From Acorus gramineus (lineage: Eukaryota > Streptophyta > Magnoliopsida > Acorales > Acoraceae): 64,000 nucleotides of DNA. Under the pieces are notes generated by a model. The model did not search any database. It was not told the DNA's origin and saw only the letters and a program-made list of their open reading frames with translations. Every line of letters begins with the position of its first letter. The first letter of the stretch is position 1. A program made the position numbers and the translations under genes. Positions 33,088 to 46,870 of the stretch are shown here, one piece after another. Where the stretch lies: assembly GCA_030737835.1 (NCBI GenBank), contig JAUJYN010000012.1, positions 6,057,943 through 6,121,942 on the forward strand, in the 5' to 3' direction.

Positions 33088-35733
33088 CCTTACCATACTT
33101 TATCTTGTAGTTATACTTGTATTCTATTGTCATTGTGTTGTTCTCTCTACAGTCAGCCAACTAATTATTTGTATCAGGTTTTGTATCAGATTGTTTTATC
33201 ATATAGACGATCCTTATATAAAGATTGACTTTGTAAGTGACGAGGTTGTTTAATTGTCACTGTTCCTCTCTCACCTAACCCCCGGTGCCTTTTTGTCGTC
33301 GGAGATGTCTGAAATTCCGGCATCTACTCCGGTCCAACCTTCCCACCTTTCCCCTCCTGGGGTTGGTGGTTCCCACCCTCCCAATTTGCCTCCTCCTTCA
33401 CCCACCCCTCCTCCACCTTCTTCAAATCCCCTCCCAAACCTTATCTTTCCCCCCTCCTCATTTATTCCCTCTGGAGATGAATCAGTGGTTCCTCAACAGA
33501 GGATAGCCACTACACAACCTCCAATCCCAATCAAAACCAAAGAGAAGGTTCAAGAAAGTCATCATAAGTCTGTCCTTCACAAGGGAGAGATGGGTGCCCA
33601 AGGTATTAACACCAGCCAGGCCACAGCAAAGGGAAACGCTCCCAAAGCTTTCACCTCTGCTGCACAGCCAAAACAGAAGAACTACTTCAAAGCTCCCCCT
33701 GCGTTGGTTGCCCAAACTACCAGATCGTGGAGTGATTTATTCCATGGTACGTCTGAGGACGTCCGCGCGTCATCTCTGACCTACACTGAACCTTCAATGG
33801 TTGATGGGGTTCCTGTGGTGGAAATTGACGAATCCGACTATGAAAGTGCCTTAGATCGATGGAACCTCGCGGTGGTGGGATATGTTATAGGTAAAACTCC
33901 GATCTACACTCCTTTTCTTCAATTCTTTATTAAGCTGTGGAAACCAAAAGGAGAGTTAAAGCTTTTTCTGAAAGGCAATGGCTTCTTCATTGTTAAATTT
34001 TTCCTTGAAGAAGATCTCCGAAAAGTGTTGGAGGGAGGTATGTGGTCCATGGACAACAGGCCTTTCATCATTCAGCGGTGGACACCATCTGTCCGAATGG
34101 AACAGGAAAGATTAACCTCTCTTCCAATCTGGATTAAATTTCCCCACTTACCAGTACATCTCTGGACCAAAGAATGCCTTGGGAAATTGGCTAGTGTGGT
34201 AGGCACCACCCTGTATTTGGATACTGCAACTCAGAGGGGTATAAGCATCTCGTTTGCGAGAATCTGTGTGGAGATTGAAGCCAGCAAACCCTTCCTGACT
34301 CAGTCTGTGTCAATTCTAAATCAGGTGGCCGAGAGACTTTTCTAATAGTTTATGATTGGAAGCCTCAAGCGTGCCCTAATTGCCACACATTTGGCCACGA
34401 TGGCGCGATGTGTAGTAAAAGGACCCTTTCTCTACCACCGACTGTTCCCATTGAAAACAACAAATTGAAGAAGCAACTCCCACTAAACCAATCATTGAGT
34501 GATAAAGGAAAAGACATGGTGGGGCAAGCTAACACCAATGGAAACCAATTTCAGTCTCCTAAGAAGCCAACCAAGCATAAAGTTCTCTCGGATGCCATGA
34601 AAGAATTTGCACAACAGAAACAGTCTTCTCCGTGGAACACCAAGTCATCACACAATCAATTCCATCTCCTACAGCAAGGGACTAATGCTCCCCTGCAAGC
34701 ACATCAGGAAACATCCTCGACGGACCCCAAACACCAGCAATCCTCAGGTGCCGGTGAGACAGTGATTTTGGGGTATCCAACTAGTGCAAATGCTGTCTCT
34801 AAAGATCAACATGCTGCCCAGGTTGTCTCTGGGGATATAGCGAGTTCTCACATCACATTAAAACAGGGGACCTTGGGTGTCCCAGTCTCAAGTGAACCTG
34901 TTCTTGCCAAGAATGACCATGATACTCAAGTATCAAAAATACAAGGGAGTACCATGAATAATGTTGTTGCAAGAGTTTTGACTAAGACCCCCTCTAATGG
35001 GACTCCGGCGGTTATGGCCCGTGAGAATCTAGAGGAGGTCTTCCCTCCATCTTTCATGTTTGACCCTGGCATTTCCCTTGAGGTTTGCGTTGGCGACAAC
35101 TGGGAACCTAATGTGCCACAAAGCAGCCAGTCTCTGCTAGGAGCAGGAGATGTCCGGAAAAAGAAACAAAAAAAATCAGTGGATATTTCCTCTAAGCAGA
35201 TTGCTATAAGGTACACTAACTGGAAGTCTAAGAATGCATCTAAAAGCTCCAAAGATGGCTTGGAGCTTTCTGAATCTCGTGTTATCTAGGCTTTTGCCTA
35301 AAGCTTTTCTTATCCTCCCAATTTGTTTAATGGATTGTCACTTCTGGAATATTAGGGGGATCAACAGCAAGGAAAAGCAACGAGATGTTAAGAATTTTTT
35401 TGTACAGCATAGTTCTCCTCTGATCAGCTTAGTGGAAACAAAGGTGCATCAAGCTAGAGCCTCACTTATTCGTGGGTGTAGTGTAACAATGGGGAGTGGG
35501 ATTAGCTGGGGTTTCTCGCACACAGGTGGGTGAGAATGCCATGCATATCATGGAGTATGATACAGTTCATTAGCTCGGGCTTGGATTGACATCTTACCGG
35601 TTCGAAGCTTTTGTTTGGTTTGTATTTTGTTTATCTTTTTTCTATCTCTTTTATCCATTGTACGCAAATTCGGACATGATCTGTTTTGATATTATGATGG
35701 AAATAGATATGTTCAAAAGTTCCTAAAAAAAAA
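33088..35733 (+). mobile_element. Internally deleted LINE: 5' UTR, ORF1, first part of endonuclease, then 3' UTR and tail
   Basis: A leader is followed by ORF1 from Met 33305 (upstream in-frame Met 33254). ORF1 has a Pro-rich N-part, the DUF4283 domain (about 33840-34320: WKPKGELKLFLKGNGFFIVKF, PIWIKFPHLPVHLWTKECLG) and a CCHC knuckle CPNCHTFGHDGAMC (34374-34415). One small frameshift lies near 34330, just before the knuckle; the second part ends at 35289. ORF2 starts at 35330 with the AP-endonuclease beginning HFWNIRGINSKEKQRDVKNF but ends after about 65 codons. The sequence then passes straight into a 3' UTR and an A-run (35725-35735). Most of endonuclease and all of RT and RNase H are missing, although both ends are present. 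Confidence 0.8.
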
Positions 35734-35751
35734 AATTACAGTATAAGAATA

Positions 35752-37212
35752 TTTTGTTAATTTCTACCATGTTGACTATTAGTATGAATTAATATTTATT
35801 AACATATCAATAGGATTGAAAAAAGAAAATACAAATTATTAATCCTCTTTTTTTCCCTCATGGTTTGGGCTTTTGTCATTTCTTCCATACCGGAGGACAG
35901 GGAAAACACTCCTAGCGTACCCTTATTAATTCGAAAAGGTGAGAGAGTGTAAACAGGGGAGAGAGGGAGTCTGTTGTTGGTGATGGGACGTAACTGCCAG
36001 CACTGGATTAAACCGATTTCAAATGTATTTTCAAATCACAAAATGAACCGTTCGATTCAACGCCCATCTATCAGACAGTTAACAGCCTTTGCAGCACGGG
36101 TGAATTCAGTCCACACGGTCCGCATGCAATCGGTTCTCCATGACTATTATATACACATAAAAAATGATTTAGATAAATGTTCAAATAATATGTATATTTC
36201 ATAATATCTAATTTAAGTTCCAAATATAAAATTATGTTTTAGTGAGACTAACCTGATGATGTAAAATATGTTGTTCTGATGAAGGAATTGCCCTAAATGG
36301 GCCTTGCTACAAAAAAAAAATAATAAAATCATGCTTGTTGAAATTAAATAACGCATTTTATTTTAAATTATATTTGGAAAAATAATATATATTTGAAATT
36401 TAGCAATTCAAATTTAACCATACAAATTTAATTAAATTTTTTAAATAAATTAATAAGATATGACACGACGTACGAAAATTAAAAATATGTTATTATGATA
36501 TCTAAATTTATGTTTTTATGAAAGATATTATTTTAACACTTAATCTAATAATAAAAAAAAATTAATGGTCACAAATAAAATTGAAATTAATTAACTTGTG
36601 ATGCACGTGTGCATTAACTAGTACTACTACAAAACAATAGGAGCTGAAGGGGACACATTTTAAGTCAATTTACCCTTTGAAATTAATACAACTTTACTTT
36701 TATTTTGCAACAATCTTATTTAGCAATACAAGACTTTTGGTAGGCTTCGACATGCTTGAAGAAAAAGGGAGACAAGAGCAAGTCTGGTAAAGAATTGGGT
36801 TATTTAACGTGCAAGGAACGAGGTGGTGTTTAAAAGGATGACATTTTACTTTCAGAGAGAGGCTAAGAATGGACGATGGGTGCTTTGGTAGTGATGAGAA
36901 TACATTGAATATTCGCCTGTATTTTTGCTCGACTTTTCTGACCAATCTTTTGTTCGACTTTTTTTTTTTTTTAGTATGGCAATGACTTCGCCTGTATTTC
37001 TCAGCTACATTTTAGACATTTTTTTATTTTGATTTAATATTGAAATTGAAATGTTCACATTATTCTTTCAAAACAATATTATTTATAGCCACTTTTGATT
37101 TTTTATAACAAAATATTCTTTGTTATTTTTAATATAAGAATAAATAATATTTAATACATGTAATATATAAGCTATTCTATTTTATTAAAACATTTCAAAT
37201 CCCATTTTATGT
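35752..37212. other. AT-rich intergenic sequence with a LINE scrap
   Basis: 36808-36885 (plus) reads RARNEVVFKRMTFYFQREAK, a zinc-binding-region scrap of a LINE related to 32850-33065. The rest is very AT-rich with no gene or repeat ends recognised. Confidence 0.45.
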
Positions 37213-37217
37213 ATTAT
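37213..37217. repeat. Left 5-bp TSD of the Tat-clade element
   Basis: ATTAT, repeated at 47888-47892 directly after the 3' LTR. Confidence 0.9.
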
Positions 37218-38290
37218 TGTAGACACACACAAAAAAAAAAAAAAAAAAAAAGAAAAAAAAGAAAAGAAAATAAAAAGATTTAGTCAAAATTAATTAAAAT
37301 AAAATCAAATCAAATAAATAAATGAATAAAGAAAAGTCAACAAAAAAATTTTTCCTAACTACCCACACCCCTAAAACTACCCATTACCTAACTACCCACA
37401 CCCCCTAAAACTACCCATTACCTTGTATAACCACCCACCCCTCCCTTCCTCTATAAATAGGAGGGAGGGGGGGAGAGAAAAAAAAAAAAAAAAAGAAGGC
37501 AAGGAGGAAGAAAGGCAAGAACAAAAAAAGGCCTAAGGGAGAGAAGGAAGAAAGCAAAAAAAGCAAGAAGAAGAAGAAAGGTGGGGAAAAATCCAAGGGA
37601 GAGATATACAAACTCTCCCTCGATTCCACCTTCTTCTTGAAGAATCCACCAAAAGAAGAAGAAGAAGAAAGGTGGGGAAAAATCCAAGGGAGAGATATAC
37701 AAACTCTCCCTCGATTCCACCTTCTTCTTGAAGAATCCACCAAAAGAAGAAGAAGTCAAGAAAGCCAAAGAAGAAGAAAAAGAAAAGTGTGGAGAAAATC
37801 CAAGGGAGAGAAATACTAACTCTCCCTCGATTCCACCTTCTTCTTAAAGAAAAGTGTGGAGAAAATCCAAGGGAGAGAAATACTAACTCTCCCTCGATTC
37901 CACCTTCTTCTTGAAGAATATCTTCACTTTGTTCACGAAGGAGAAAGTCCAGAGAAGGGAAGATCAAGAAAAAGCGGCTTCAAATCAAATCACAAGTTCA
38001 AAAAATCCAAGAAGGGTGAAGAACAAAGCACCGCTGGTCCTAAACAACAAGGCTCAAACTCAAAAGGCCCGAAGGATCACGCACCGCAAGACTCTTCATC
38101 TTCCTTTTAAATTTTCACAAACTTGTAAAAATCTCTGAAGTTGTAATTCTCGAGACACTCTTCAAAGGAGACCGAGGATCAGAGGATTAAAAGATCGAGT
38201 TGTACCCACATCACCCTTTTCATGTATTGATTTGCTCTCCGAGCATATCATCATCTTTAAAATTTGTAAAGGACATTTTTGTTCGCTACA
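37218..38290 (+). repeat. 5' LTR of the Tat-clade element (1073 bp)
   Basis: TGTAGACACACAC...TTCGCTACA. It begins with an A-run of varying length and has a TATA box (CTATAAATAG, 37451-37460). A purine-rich leader follows with four repeat units, each holding a short inverted repeat GGGAGAG...CTCTCCC (37597-37619, 37688-37710, 37804-37826, 37871-37893). A primer-site-like TGGCACGCCCGGTGGGAC follows at 38297. Confidence 0.93.
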
Positions 38291-38385
38291 GATTTTTGGC
38301 ACGCCCGGTGGGACAATCATCTCCTCTCATCCCTCATTTCCGTCAAGCTCGAACTTCCTTCTTCTAAGGTGTTCGAAGTACAACC

Positions 38386-40515
38386 ATGGCCGAAGCCAAC
38401 ACCAACGCCATTCCTGCAAGCGAAACGCCTCTTGTTGACCCTACTTCACTTCAACAAGGAGGTTTGGAAAATCTTTTCCAGGAGGCGCACGATGCAATAC
38501 CAGTCACCACTCCTGGCATGCGCGTCTACACTAGGCGAGCTAGAGCTACGACATCAACCCTCGTTCCAGAAATGGAAGACGAAGGTACGATGAAGAATGC
38601 CAATAATGCAACAGCACAGGAGGTACATGACGATTCAAATGATCTTGGTGCTCATGTTCGAGTATCGCGTACCGAAGATGAAGTGGAGACTGTAATTCGT
38701 CGTAATTACATCTCCGATGACGATGCCAACGCCAGATCCGATGGGCCCACGCCGGGGGCAAGGCGCACTCACAACCATCCCTCGATGTCCAAACTCGAGG
38801 AGCAAATTAAGCAGCTCAATCAATCCATGGCGCAGATGGCGCAGATGATGATGGAGAAGGACCGTCAAATTAGTATTCTTCTCCAAAAATCGGGCTCGAA
38901 GGATGATATCGGCGTCTCGAATCAGATACCTGTGTCACCAAATGCTGTCCCTGCATCAACTTTGCCCATTGAGCAATCGATGGTCATTCCTCCAACGACA
39001 GTTCTCGCGGCGTCTCAAGCTTCAGTTGCTCCGGCTATGACTGTACAACAATTACAGTCATTAGTGGCAGACATGGTCCGCACTCAAAATGGTGGATATG
39101 TCCAATCTTCAGCAGGATATTCAAAGCCGTACACTCAACGTATCCAGCAGCTCCGCTTTCCATCGGGATACCAACCACCAAAATTTCAGCATTTTGATGG
39201 GAAGGGCAATCCAAAACAACACATTGCCCATTTCATCGAAACCTGCAACAATGCTGGCACTTATGGCGACTTGATGGTGAAGCAATTCGTGCGCTCCCTA
39301 AAGGGGAATGCATTCGATTGGTACGTCGATCTTTTGCCCGCATCAATCGACAGTTGGGAGGCTTTAGAACGAGAATTTCTCACTCGCTTCTATAGCACTC
39401 GCCGTACTGTCAGCATGGTGGAGTTGGCTGCAGTTAAACAACGCAAGGAAGAATCGGTGATCGATTACATTGACCGGTGGAGGAATCTTGCTCTTAATTC
39501 GCGAGATCGATTGTCAGAAACTTCAGCAATCGAAATGTGCATCCAAGGCATGCATTGGGGCCTTCTCTATATTCTCAAGGGAATCAAACCTCATACCTTT
39601 GAAGAATTGGCTACTCGAGCGCACGATATGGAGATTAGCCTGGCCACTCACGGAGACTTCAAGCCGAAGGACTTTGCAAAAGATGACAAAGACATAGCAT
39701 CTGCGCCTAAGAAGAAGCATGTGAATGTCGTCAATATCGCGTCTTCCTCAAAACCATGGGGGACGAGTGGTGCAGCAGACAAAAGCAAACTTGATCCAGG
39801 CTCCTCTCATAAGAAAGCGCCACGAATGACCCTTGAAGAACTTAAAGCCAAGGTGTACCCTTTCCCAGACTCCGAAGTCTCCACCATGTTCGATCAGTTA
39901 CTCAAAGAGAAGATGATTGAACTCCCCGAGTCAAAGAGGCCTGAACAAGCAGATCGTGTCAATGACCTGCTATATTGCAAATATCATAGGGTAGTTAGCC
40001 ATCACACTGAGCAATGCTTCGTGTTCAAAGAGAAGGTGATGGATCTTGCACGTCAGGGAAAAATTGAGCTTGACTTGGGAGATGTCGCATCAGCAAATAC
40101 AACATCAGTCTCCTTCGATTTCTTCTCATCTGTTCAAATCCCAAAGGAGCTTGATCCACCAAAGCCATTGCCGACTTGTAATTGCACACATGCTCGTATG
40201 CGATATGATCCACATCTGGAACGCATTTCTCGGGATGAATATCAAGTTTCAGCATTCGGGAGGAATACACACCGTCTCAAGATTGACGAAAGAACTCTTA
40301 AAGAAGAAGAATATTTCAGAAGGCTTTGCCCCAAATGTTCCATCTCTCCCTGCTCGAGCTGCTTCAGGGGAGAGTTGTTTCCTCTTAACACTGATGTCAC
40401 TCCTATCCCAGAACCAGAAGCACACATCCTGCCCCTGATGGGTGGGGAGACGAAGCATCAGAATCCCAAACTCCAAGGGAGGGAGACCTTATCAACAAAG
40501 AAGGATGGACTATGA
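38386..40515 (+). CDS. gag: gag region of the Tat-clade element
   Basis: Gag polyprotein that forms the virus-like particle. The N-part is low in complexity; a coiled-coil-like stretch lies at about residues 130-165 ([20 protein letters not shown]). The retrotransposon gag domain lies around 270-400 ([37 protein letters not shown]). A Cys-rich stretch near the C-terminus ([12 protein letters not shown]) is not a classical CCHC knuckle. Confidence 0.85.
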   Translation: MAEANTNAIPASETPLVDPTSLQQGGLENLFQEAHDAIPVTTPGMRVYTRRARATTSTLVPEMEDEGTMKNANNATAQEVHDDSNDLGAHVRVSRTEDEVETVIRRNYISDDDANARSDGPTPGARRTHNHPSMSKLEEQIKQLNQSMAQMAQMMMEKDRQISILLQKSGSKDDIGVSNQIPVSPNAVPASTLPIEQSMVIPPTTVLAASQASVAPAMTVQQLQSLVADMVRTQNGGYVQSSAGYSKPYTQRIQQLRFPSGYQPPKFQHFDGKGNPKQHIAHFIETCNNAGTYGDLMVKQFVRSLKGNAFDWYVDLLPASIDSWEALEREFLTRFYSTRRTVSMVELAAVKQRKEESVIDYIDRWRNLALNSRDRLSETSAIEMCIQGMHWGLLYILKGIKPHTFEELATRAHDMEISLATHGDFKPKDFAKDDKDIASAPKKKHVNVVNIASSSKPWGTSGAADKSKLDPGSSHKKAPRMTLEELKAKVYPFPDSEVSTMFDQLLKEKMIELPESKRPEQADRVNDLLYCKYHRVVSHHTEQCFVFKEKVMDLARQGKIELDLGDVASANTTSVSFDFFSSVQIPKELDPPKPLPTCNCTHARMRYDPHLERISRDEYQVSAFGRNTHRLKIDERTLKEEEYFRRLCPKCSISPCSSCFRGELFPLNTDVTPIPEPEAHILPLMGGETKHQNPKLQGRETLSTKKDGL

Positions 40516-43500
40516 AGATGCACAATGAGGAGTCGTGTTTCCCAGATCCCCAAGTAAGGAGGATGGCTACAAGGCAAATATCCAAAGCAACCCAGACAGA
40601 CCCTGCAGATCTTATTGAAAAGAATCTCCCGGGTCCACCTACTCTGGCAAATTCTATTGAAGCCGACGCCCTTGAAACACTCCCTCCTTCCAGTTCTTCT
40701 TCAACCTCTCCCACGGAGACTTGCTATATGGTGGAGGTCCATGATTCAGAAATAAAGAGCGTTGAAATGCTCCCTACTACCTCTAGCTTGGCGGAGTCTT
40801 CCAAAGTTGACCATTCCGATGATGAAAAGGCCCTCGTCAGCCCACAAGCTACTGAAGATCATTCTGCTTCCTACCAGGAGGCTATTCTTCATCTACCTCT
40901 CATTGAAGCGTTGCATCTCTCAGAAGAAGCACGCCTCACCATGGCAGCAGTCTTGACCAACCCTGATGATTATAAGAGAGAATCTGAAGCCGATCAAGAA
41001 GAGGGGGCATCACCGTCTTGCAACTTCACCATATCTTTCTCTGATGAAGACCTGCAACTTGGAGTCCGCCTTCACAATAGGCCCCTCTATGTGTCAGGAT
41101 ACATCAGAGAGAAGCAAATAACTCGCATATTGCTAGATTGTGGTTCTGCTGTCAACATCATGCCTGTCCAGACCATGGAACAATTAGGCATTACAACCAG
41201 TGAGCTTTCTCAAAGCCAATTGGTTATTCAAGGGTTCAACCAAGCCGGACAATCTACTATTGGTATCATACGCCTAAAGCTCTCAATTGGCGAACTTGAT
41301 ACAATGATTCTCTTCCATGTCATTGATTGTAGAACTTCATATCGTCTTCTATTGGGGAGGCCATGGCTACATGAAAATGGGGTAGTCGTCTCTACTTGGC
41401 ACCAATGCTTCAAATATTATAAAGACGGTGTGGAAAAATGTGTCGCTGCTGACAGCAAACCCTTCACCAAAACAGAAATACATCTTGCTGATGCTAAATT
41501 CTATCAAGCAACGGGTGTAGTCGCCGAAGCATTGCCGATGAAAACTCCACACGGCATCAAGAAAAATGTTGAAGAGCAAACTACATCTACTTCTAACAGA
41601 AAGATGCGAATCAAGCATGTACGGGGAATCAATCCACATCCTCCAACCAATGCTCAAGTTGGCCCTGTGTTACGCCTCATTTCCAAAGCGCATCGTACAT
41701 CAGAACAACCACTATTCACATCAGCAGCTACGAAATTGCAGTCATTATTCACCGAAGCTGACATTGTCGCACTTCAGCAAGAAATGATTTTGCCCTTGCA
41801 TGCCTTGACACCTACATCAGTGACAATTCCTCCATTGTCAGGCTTCGTACCAGAAGGTCATTGGAGCAAGAAGTCGTCAAAATTGCTACAAAAGGCGGGC
41901 TTCCACATTAGCGATATGGCATCTCTAGGGACGCTTCCCCCAAAAACAATCCCGTGCGGGATGACCAAGACTCAAGCTCACCTCATTCATGCCGGAGAAA
42001 AGATACCTATATCCAGACGTGGCCTGGGCTTTGTGCCAACTCCAATCGTCGTTAAGTCAGCCATCAGAGGAGACCTCTCCTCTAATCATATTCAAGTGGA
42101 AATGACGAACAATTCTTCCACGTCCGAGTCGCAATCACCTCAAGTTAATCCAACATCGGCGTCCATCAACAATACTCAGTCAAAATCCAGGCGTACAAGA
42201 AGACGAGGCAGACAAGCACAACATCAAGCTAGGCTTGGGGGGCATGATGAAGTCATTCAAGAGCTTCATTCTGTACAACAAAACCCCAAACAAAGGGTTA
42301 CTTCAGTATCCCGAAGGCCTGAAAAGTTAAAGACGAAATCCAAGGTTGTCCATGCTCCATCGACTCGACAGTCAGTATTCAGTCGTTTGGGACCGATCGC
42401 TCCCATTTCGAAGACAACCATGGAGCCCACTCGCCCCACCCGACAACGTCGCCGACTTGGGGGCAATCACAAAGAGGGTCGACAACTTACGACATCCTCA
42501 AATAGCCCTATGTATCCGTTCTGCTCGAAGCTTACTACCATTCAAGTGTCTGCATCGAATGATCCTTCTTGTGTCAAGCCAAGGACAGTAGTCATCACTA
42601 CTCGTCCACCTTCTGATGCCCCTATGGATGATTCTTCTACATCCATTGTTGTCTCCGTCAACCACAATTCCATTCATGACGAGCCAAACATTGAGAATAC
42701 TTCTCATTCGGACGACGAATTGCTGGACGCACAGCCTGATCTTGATGAAAGAGAACGATCCACCGTAGATGACTTAAAAGAAGTCAATTTGGGCACCGAA
42801 GAAGATCCACGCCCAACCTTCCTTAGTGCACTTCTAGCTCTAGAAGAAGAAACTGCATATGTTAAACTTCTTCAGGAGTACAAAGACGTCTTTGCATGGT
42901 CTTATAAAGAGATGCCAGGATTGGATCCTAAAATTGCTGTACACCAACTTGCTGTTCGGCATGGCGCTAGCCCTATTAAACAAGGGCAAAGACGCTACCG
43001 ACCCGAGTTAATCCCACAAATCGAGAATGAAGTCAACAAGCTAATTGAAGCCGGCTTCATCCGAGAGGTCAAATATCCTACTTGGATCTCGAGCATCGTA
43101 CCAGTAGAAAAGAAGAATGGACAAATCAGGATATGCGTAGACTTCAGAGATCTGAACAATGCGTGTCCTAAAGATGATTTTCCATTGCCAATTACTGAAC
43201 TTATGGTGGATGCGACAACTGGTCATGAAGCGCTATCATTCATGGATGGATCTTCTGGCTATAATCAGATTCGAATGGCACCCAAAGATGAAGAACTCAC
43301 AGCTTTTCGCACTCCAAAAGGCATCTATTGCTATAAAGTGATGCCATTTGGCTTGAAGAACGCAGGTGCTACTTACCAGCGCGCCATGCAAAAGATCTTC
43401 GATGATATTCTCCATCAAACGGTTGAATGTTACGTTGATGATCTCGTTGTGAAGTCTAAACAAAGGACCTCTCACCTTGATGATCTTCGACATATTTTCA

Positions 43501-46039
43501 ATCGTCTACGAAGATATCAACTTCGAATGAACCCGCTCAAATGCGCATTTGGAGTCACTTCGGGGAAATTTCTTGGCTTCATTGTTAGATAGATCAATCC
43601 AAAATTGATGCTGTTCTCAACATGCCTGAACCCAAATCATTACATGACCTTAGAAGTCTACAAGGTCGCTTGGCTTACATCAGAAGGTTTATTTCAAATT
43701 TGGCTGGAAGGTGTCACCCCTTTAGCCGACTCATGAAGAAGGATACCATCTTCAAGTGGGATGCTACTTGCCAAAACGCCCTCAATAGCATCAAACAATA
43801 TTTATTAAAGCCACCAGTTCTATCTGCTCCAGTTCCTGGTGTACCCCTTATTCTATATATTAGTGCTCAAGAACACTCTATCGGGGCACTCCTTGCTCAA
43901 GAAAATCATATTGGCAAAGAAGTGGCGTGCTATTATCTCAGTCGTACTCTTATTGGTGCCGAATTAAACTATTCGCCAATTGAGAAGATGTGTCTTGCAC
44001 TCATTTTCACCACGAAGAAACTTCGGCATTACATGCTCGCACACACGATCAGACTTATTTCTAAAGCAGATCCCCTCAAGTATATTATGTCCAGGCCAGT
44101 TCTCTCAGGACGGCTAGCAAAATGGGCTCTCCTTCTGAGTGAGTTTGAAATCATCTTTGTCTCTCAAAAGGCTATAAAAGGACAAGTATTGGCCGACTTT
44201 CTAGCAGATTATCCAATCCCTACTGAATGGGAATTGACTGAAAATTTTCCTGACGAAGAAGTGCTTTCTATTGACATTGTTCCATCTTGGAAGATGTTCT
44301 TTGACGGTGCTGCAAGACGTGAAGCGGCAGGGGCAGGAATCGTCTTTGTCACACCTAAAGATGAAGTTCTCCCATTTTCTTTCGTCCTATCCGAACCATG
44401 TTCTAATAATATGGCAGAATATCAAGCATTAATTATCGGCCTCGAACTCGCTGTCGACATGGGTATTCGAGAACTCCAAATTCATGGTGATTCAAAGCTT
44501 GTTATTTGTCAGATTATGGGGGAATATCAAGTTAATAAAGAAGACTTGATACCGTATTATACAAGGGCATTGACATTGTTCCATATTATTGATGATGCCA
44601 CTATTCAACATGTTCCAAGGGGCCTCAACCGACAAGCAGATGCTCTGGCAAATTTGGCTACTACTCTTACTCTCCCGGACACTAACCGCTTGGTCATCCC
44701 TCTTTGTCGCAAGTGGGTGGTTGTCACAGATGATACAAGCAATCAAATTCCAGTACAAACAGATGTGGTCCATGTATTTATGACAGAAGAGCAAGATTGG
44801 AGGCAACCAATGATAAATTATCTTGCTCACGGCAGGCTTCCAGATGACGCAAAACACAAAATTGATATTCGTCGTCGTGCATCGAGGTTCCTTCATTTTA
44901 ACGACGAGTTATATCGTCGTGGTTATGATGGCGTCTTGATGAGATGTTTAAGGCAAGAAGAAGCAGAAACAGCTCTCAAAGAAGCACATTCTGGTATATG
45001 TGGCACGCATCAATCTGGGCCAAAGCTTCATCTTCATATCAAAAGAATGGGTTATTATTGGCCTACTATGGTTAAAGACTGCATGAAATTTTCAAAAGGG
45101 TGTCAAGCTTGCCAATTCCATGGGGACTATATTCATCAGCCTCCAGAGCCCCTACATCCTACTGTTGCTTCATGGCCATTCGATAGTTGGGGACTCGACA
45201 TAGTCGGACCCCTGCCAAAGTCATCTAAACAACATTGCTATATCCTAGCCGCAACAGATTACTTCTCTAAATGGGCTGAAGCGATTCCTCTCAAAGAAGT
45301 CAATCGGAATTCGGTCATTAACTTTATCCAAGATAATATTATTTTTCGATATGGCATTCCTCGCTTCATCGTGACAGACAATGGTAAACAATTCAAAAAT
45401 GCTGCCATGGACCAATTTTGTGCCAAGTTCAAGATCATACAAAGGCGCTCAACGATGTACAATGCCCCAGCCAATGGATTAGCGGAAGCCTTCAACAAGA
45501 CCTTATGTAAACTACTACAAAAAGTAGTTTCCAAGTCGAAAAAGGATTGGCATGAACGTATAGGCGAAGTTCTTTGGGCTTACCGTACATCATTCCGAAC
45601 TCCTACACAAGCAACCCCATATTCTCTTGTATACGGAGTAGAAGCCATTCTTCCTCTCGAGCTTCAAATTCCTTCATTAAGAATTGCTATTCAAGAAGGG
45701 CTTACTCAAGATGACAACGTCCGGCTTCGTCTAACGGAACTGGAAGCTTTAGATGAAAAGCGACTTGAAGCACAACAACGCATCGAATGCTACCAGGCAC
45801 GTCTTTCTCGCGCATTCAATAAGAGAGTGCGTCCTCGATCCTTTCAAAAGGACGATCTTGTGTTGGCGGTTAAACAGCCTATCATCATGTCCCATAGAGC
45901 AGGGAAGAAGTTCGATGCTAAATGGGATGGCCCCCATATTGTCAAAGAAGTCTACACCAATGGTGCTTACCTATTAACTACTCCTGGAGGGACTCGACTT
46001 GGTCCAATCAATGGAAAGTTCCTCAAAAGGTACTATCCA

Positions 46040-46042
<3 letters not shown>
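40512..46042 (+). other. pol: pol region of the Tat-clade element (PR, RT, RH, aRH, IN)
   Basis: Parts in order: protease around 41.1 kb (LLDCGSAVNIMP); RT around 42.9-43.6 kb (RICVDFRDLNNACPKDDFPL, YVDDLVVKS); RNase H around 43.8-44.2 kb; archaeal-type RNase H around 44.3-44.7 kb (FFDGAARREAAGAG, NMAEYQAL, IHGDSKLV, NRQADALANLA); integrase around 45.0-45.8 kb (GCQACQFHGD, SWGLDIVGP, FIVTDNGKQF, NGLAEAFNKTL) with a C-terminal tail to 46042. About one break is apparent; the domains themselves are easy to recognise. Confidence 0.88.
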
Positions 46043-46073
<31 letters not shown>

Positions 46074-46818
46074 AAGGTTCCAACCCTTCCTGGCTATAAC
46101 TTGAACGCTTTGTTGAAAAAAAAAAAAAAAAAGGAACTACGTGTGACTTGATCCCTTAAGTAAGGGTACGTAGGCAGCCTGAGAAGTTACATCAGGTTCA
46201 GTCCAGACAAAAAATCATCACTTATCAAATCTTCATGCAAATAGCCTAAGAAATTATATCAGGTTTAATTTGAACAAAAAAAAAAAAAAAAAAAAAAACA
46301 TAAATTCATGAATTATCTATGTTTGCATCATGTTATTTTTGAAGTAAACAAAAAAAAAAAAAAAAAAAATTCTATATTCACATATACTAACCTCTAATGG
46401 CTTCAAGATGGTTTTGTTCAGGAAATTGACCCTTTCTTCTCTATCTCTTTTAATTTAATTTAATTGTTTTGTGAAAGAGAGTAACTCCTATTTATAGCCA
46501 CCTTTTCCATAAGTTTTTATATATATCTAAACAGATAAAGTTTAAACTTGAAATATTAAGTATCACAACAAACATTTTAGTTGTGCCATCTATATCTAAA
46601 TAAAATCAAATTCAAAATTTAAAATTTAAAATTTAAATTTAAAATTTTAACATCATAACATACTTAATAGTTATGTCATCCCTATCTAAATGAAATCAAG
46701 TTTGAATTAAAAAAATAAAGATAAATAAATTAATTAATTAATCAAGGATGACAAAATTCGTCCTTGGACTCTTTTATCCATCCTTGGACTCTTTTATCCA
46801 TCCTTGAGGGGGGCAATT
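46043..46818 (+). other. 3' non-coding part and purine tract of the Tat-clade element
   Basis: It holds four A-runs of 17-24 bases and a short repeated TCCTTGGACTCTTTTATCCA. The purine-rich tract (GAGGGGGGCAATT, 46806-46818) directly before the 3' LTR fits the plus-strand priming site. Confidence 0.75.
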
Positions 46819-46837
46819 TGTAGACACACAAAAAAAA

Positions 46838-46870
<33 letters not shown>

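Noticed and set aside
37590-37900. Regularly spaced inverted repeats that could suggest a CRISPR array
   Set aside because: They lie in LTRs of a plant retrotransposon, spacers are repeats themselves and there is no cas gene.
37411-37967. Long open frames on the minus strand of both LTRs (also 46984-47582), rich in Phe, Leu and Ser
   Set aside because: They are the reverse of purine-rich AAG/GAA repeats, so stops are rare by composition. They occur in both LTRs and carry no domain.
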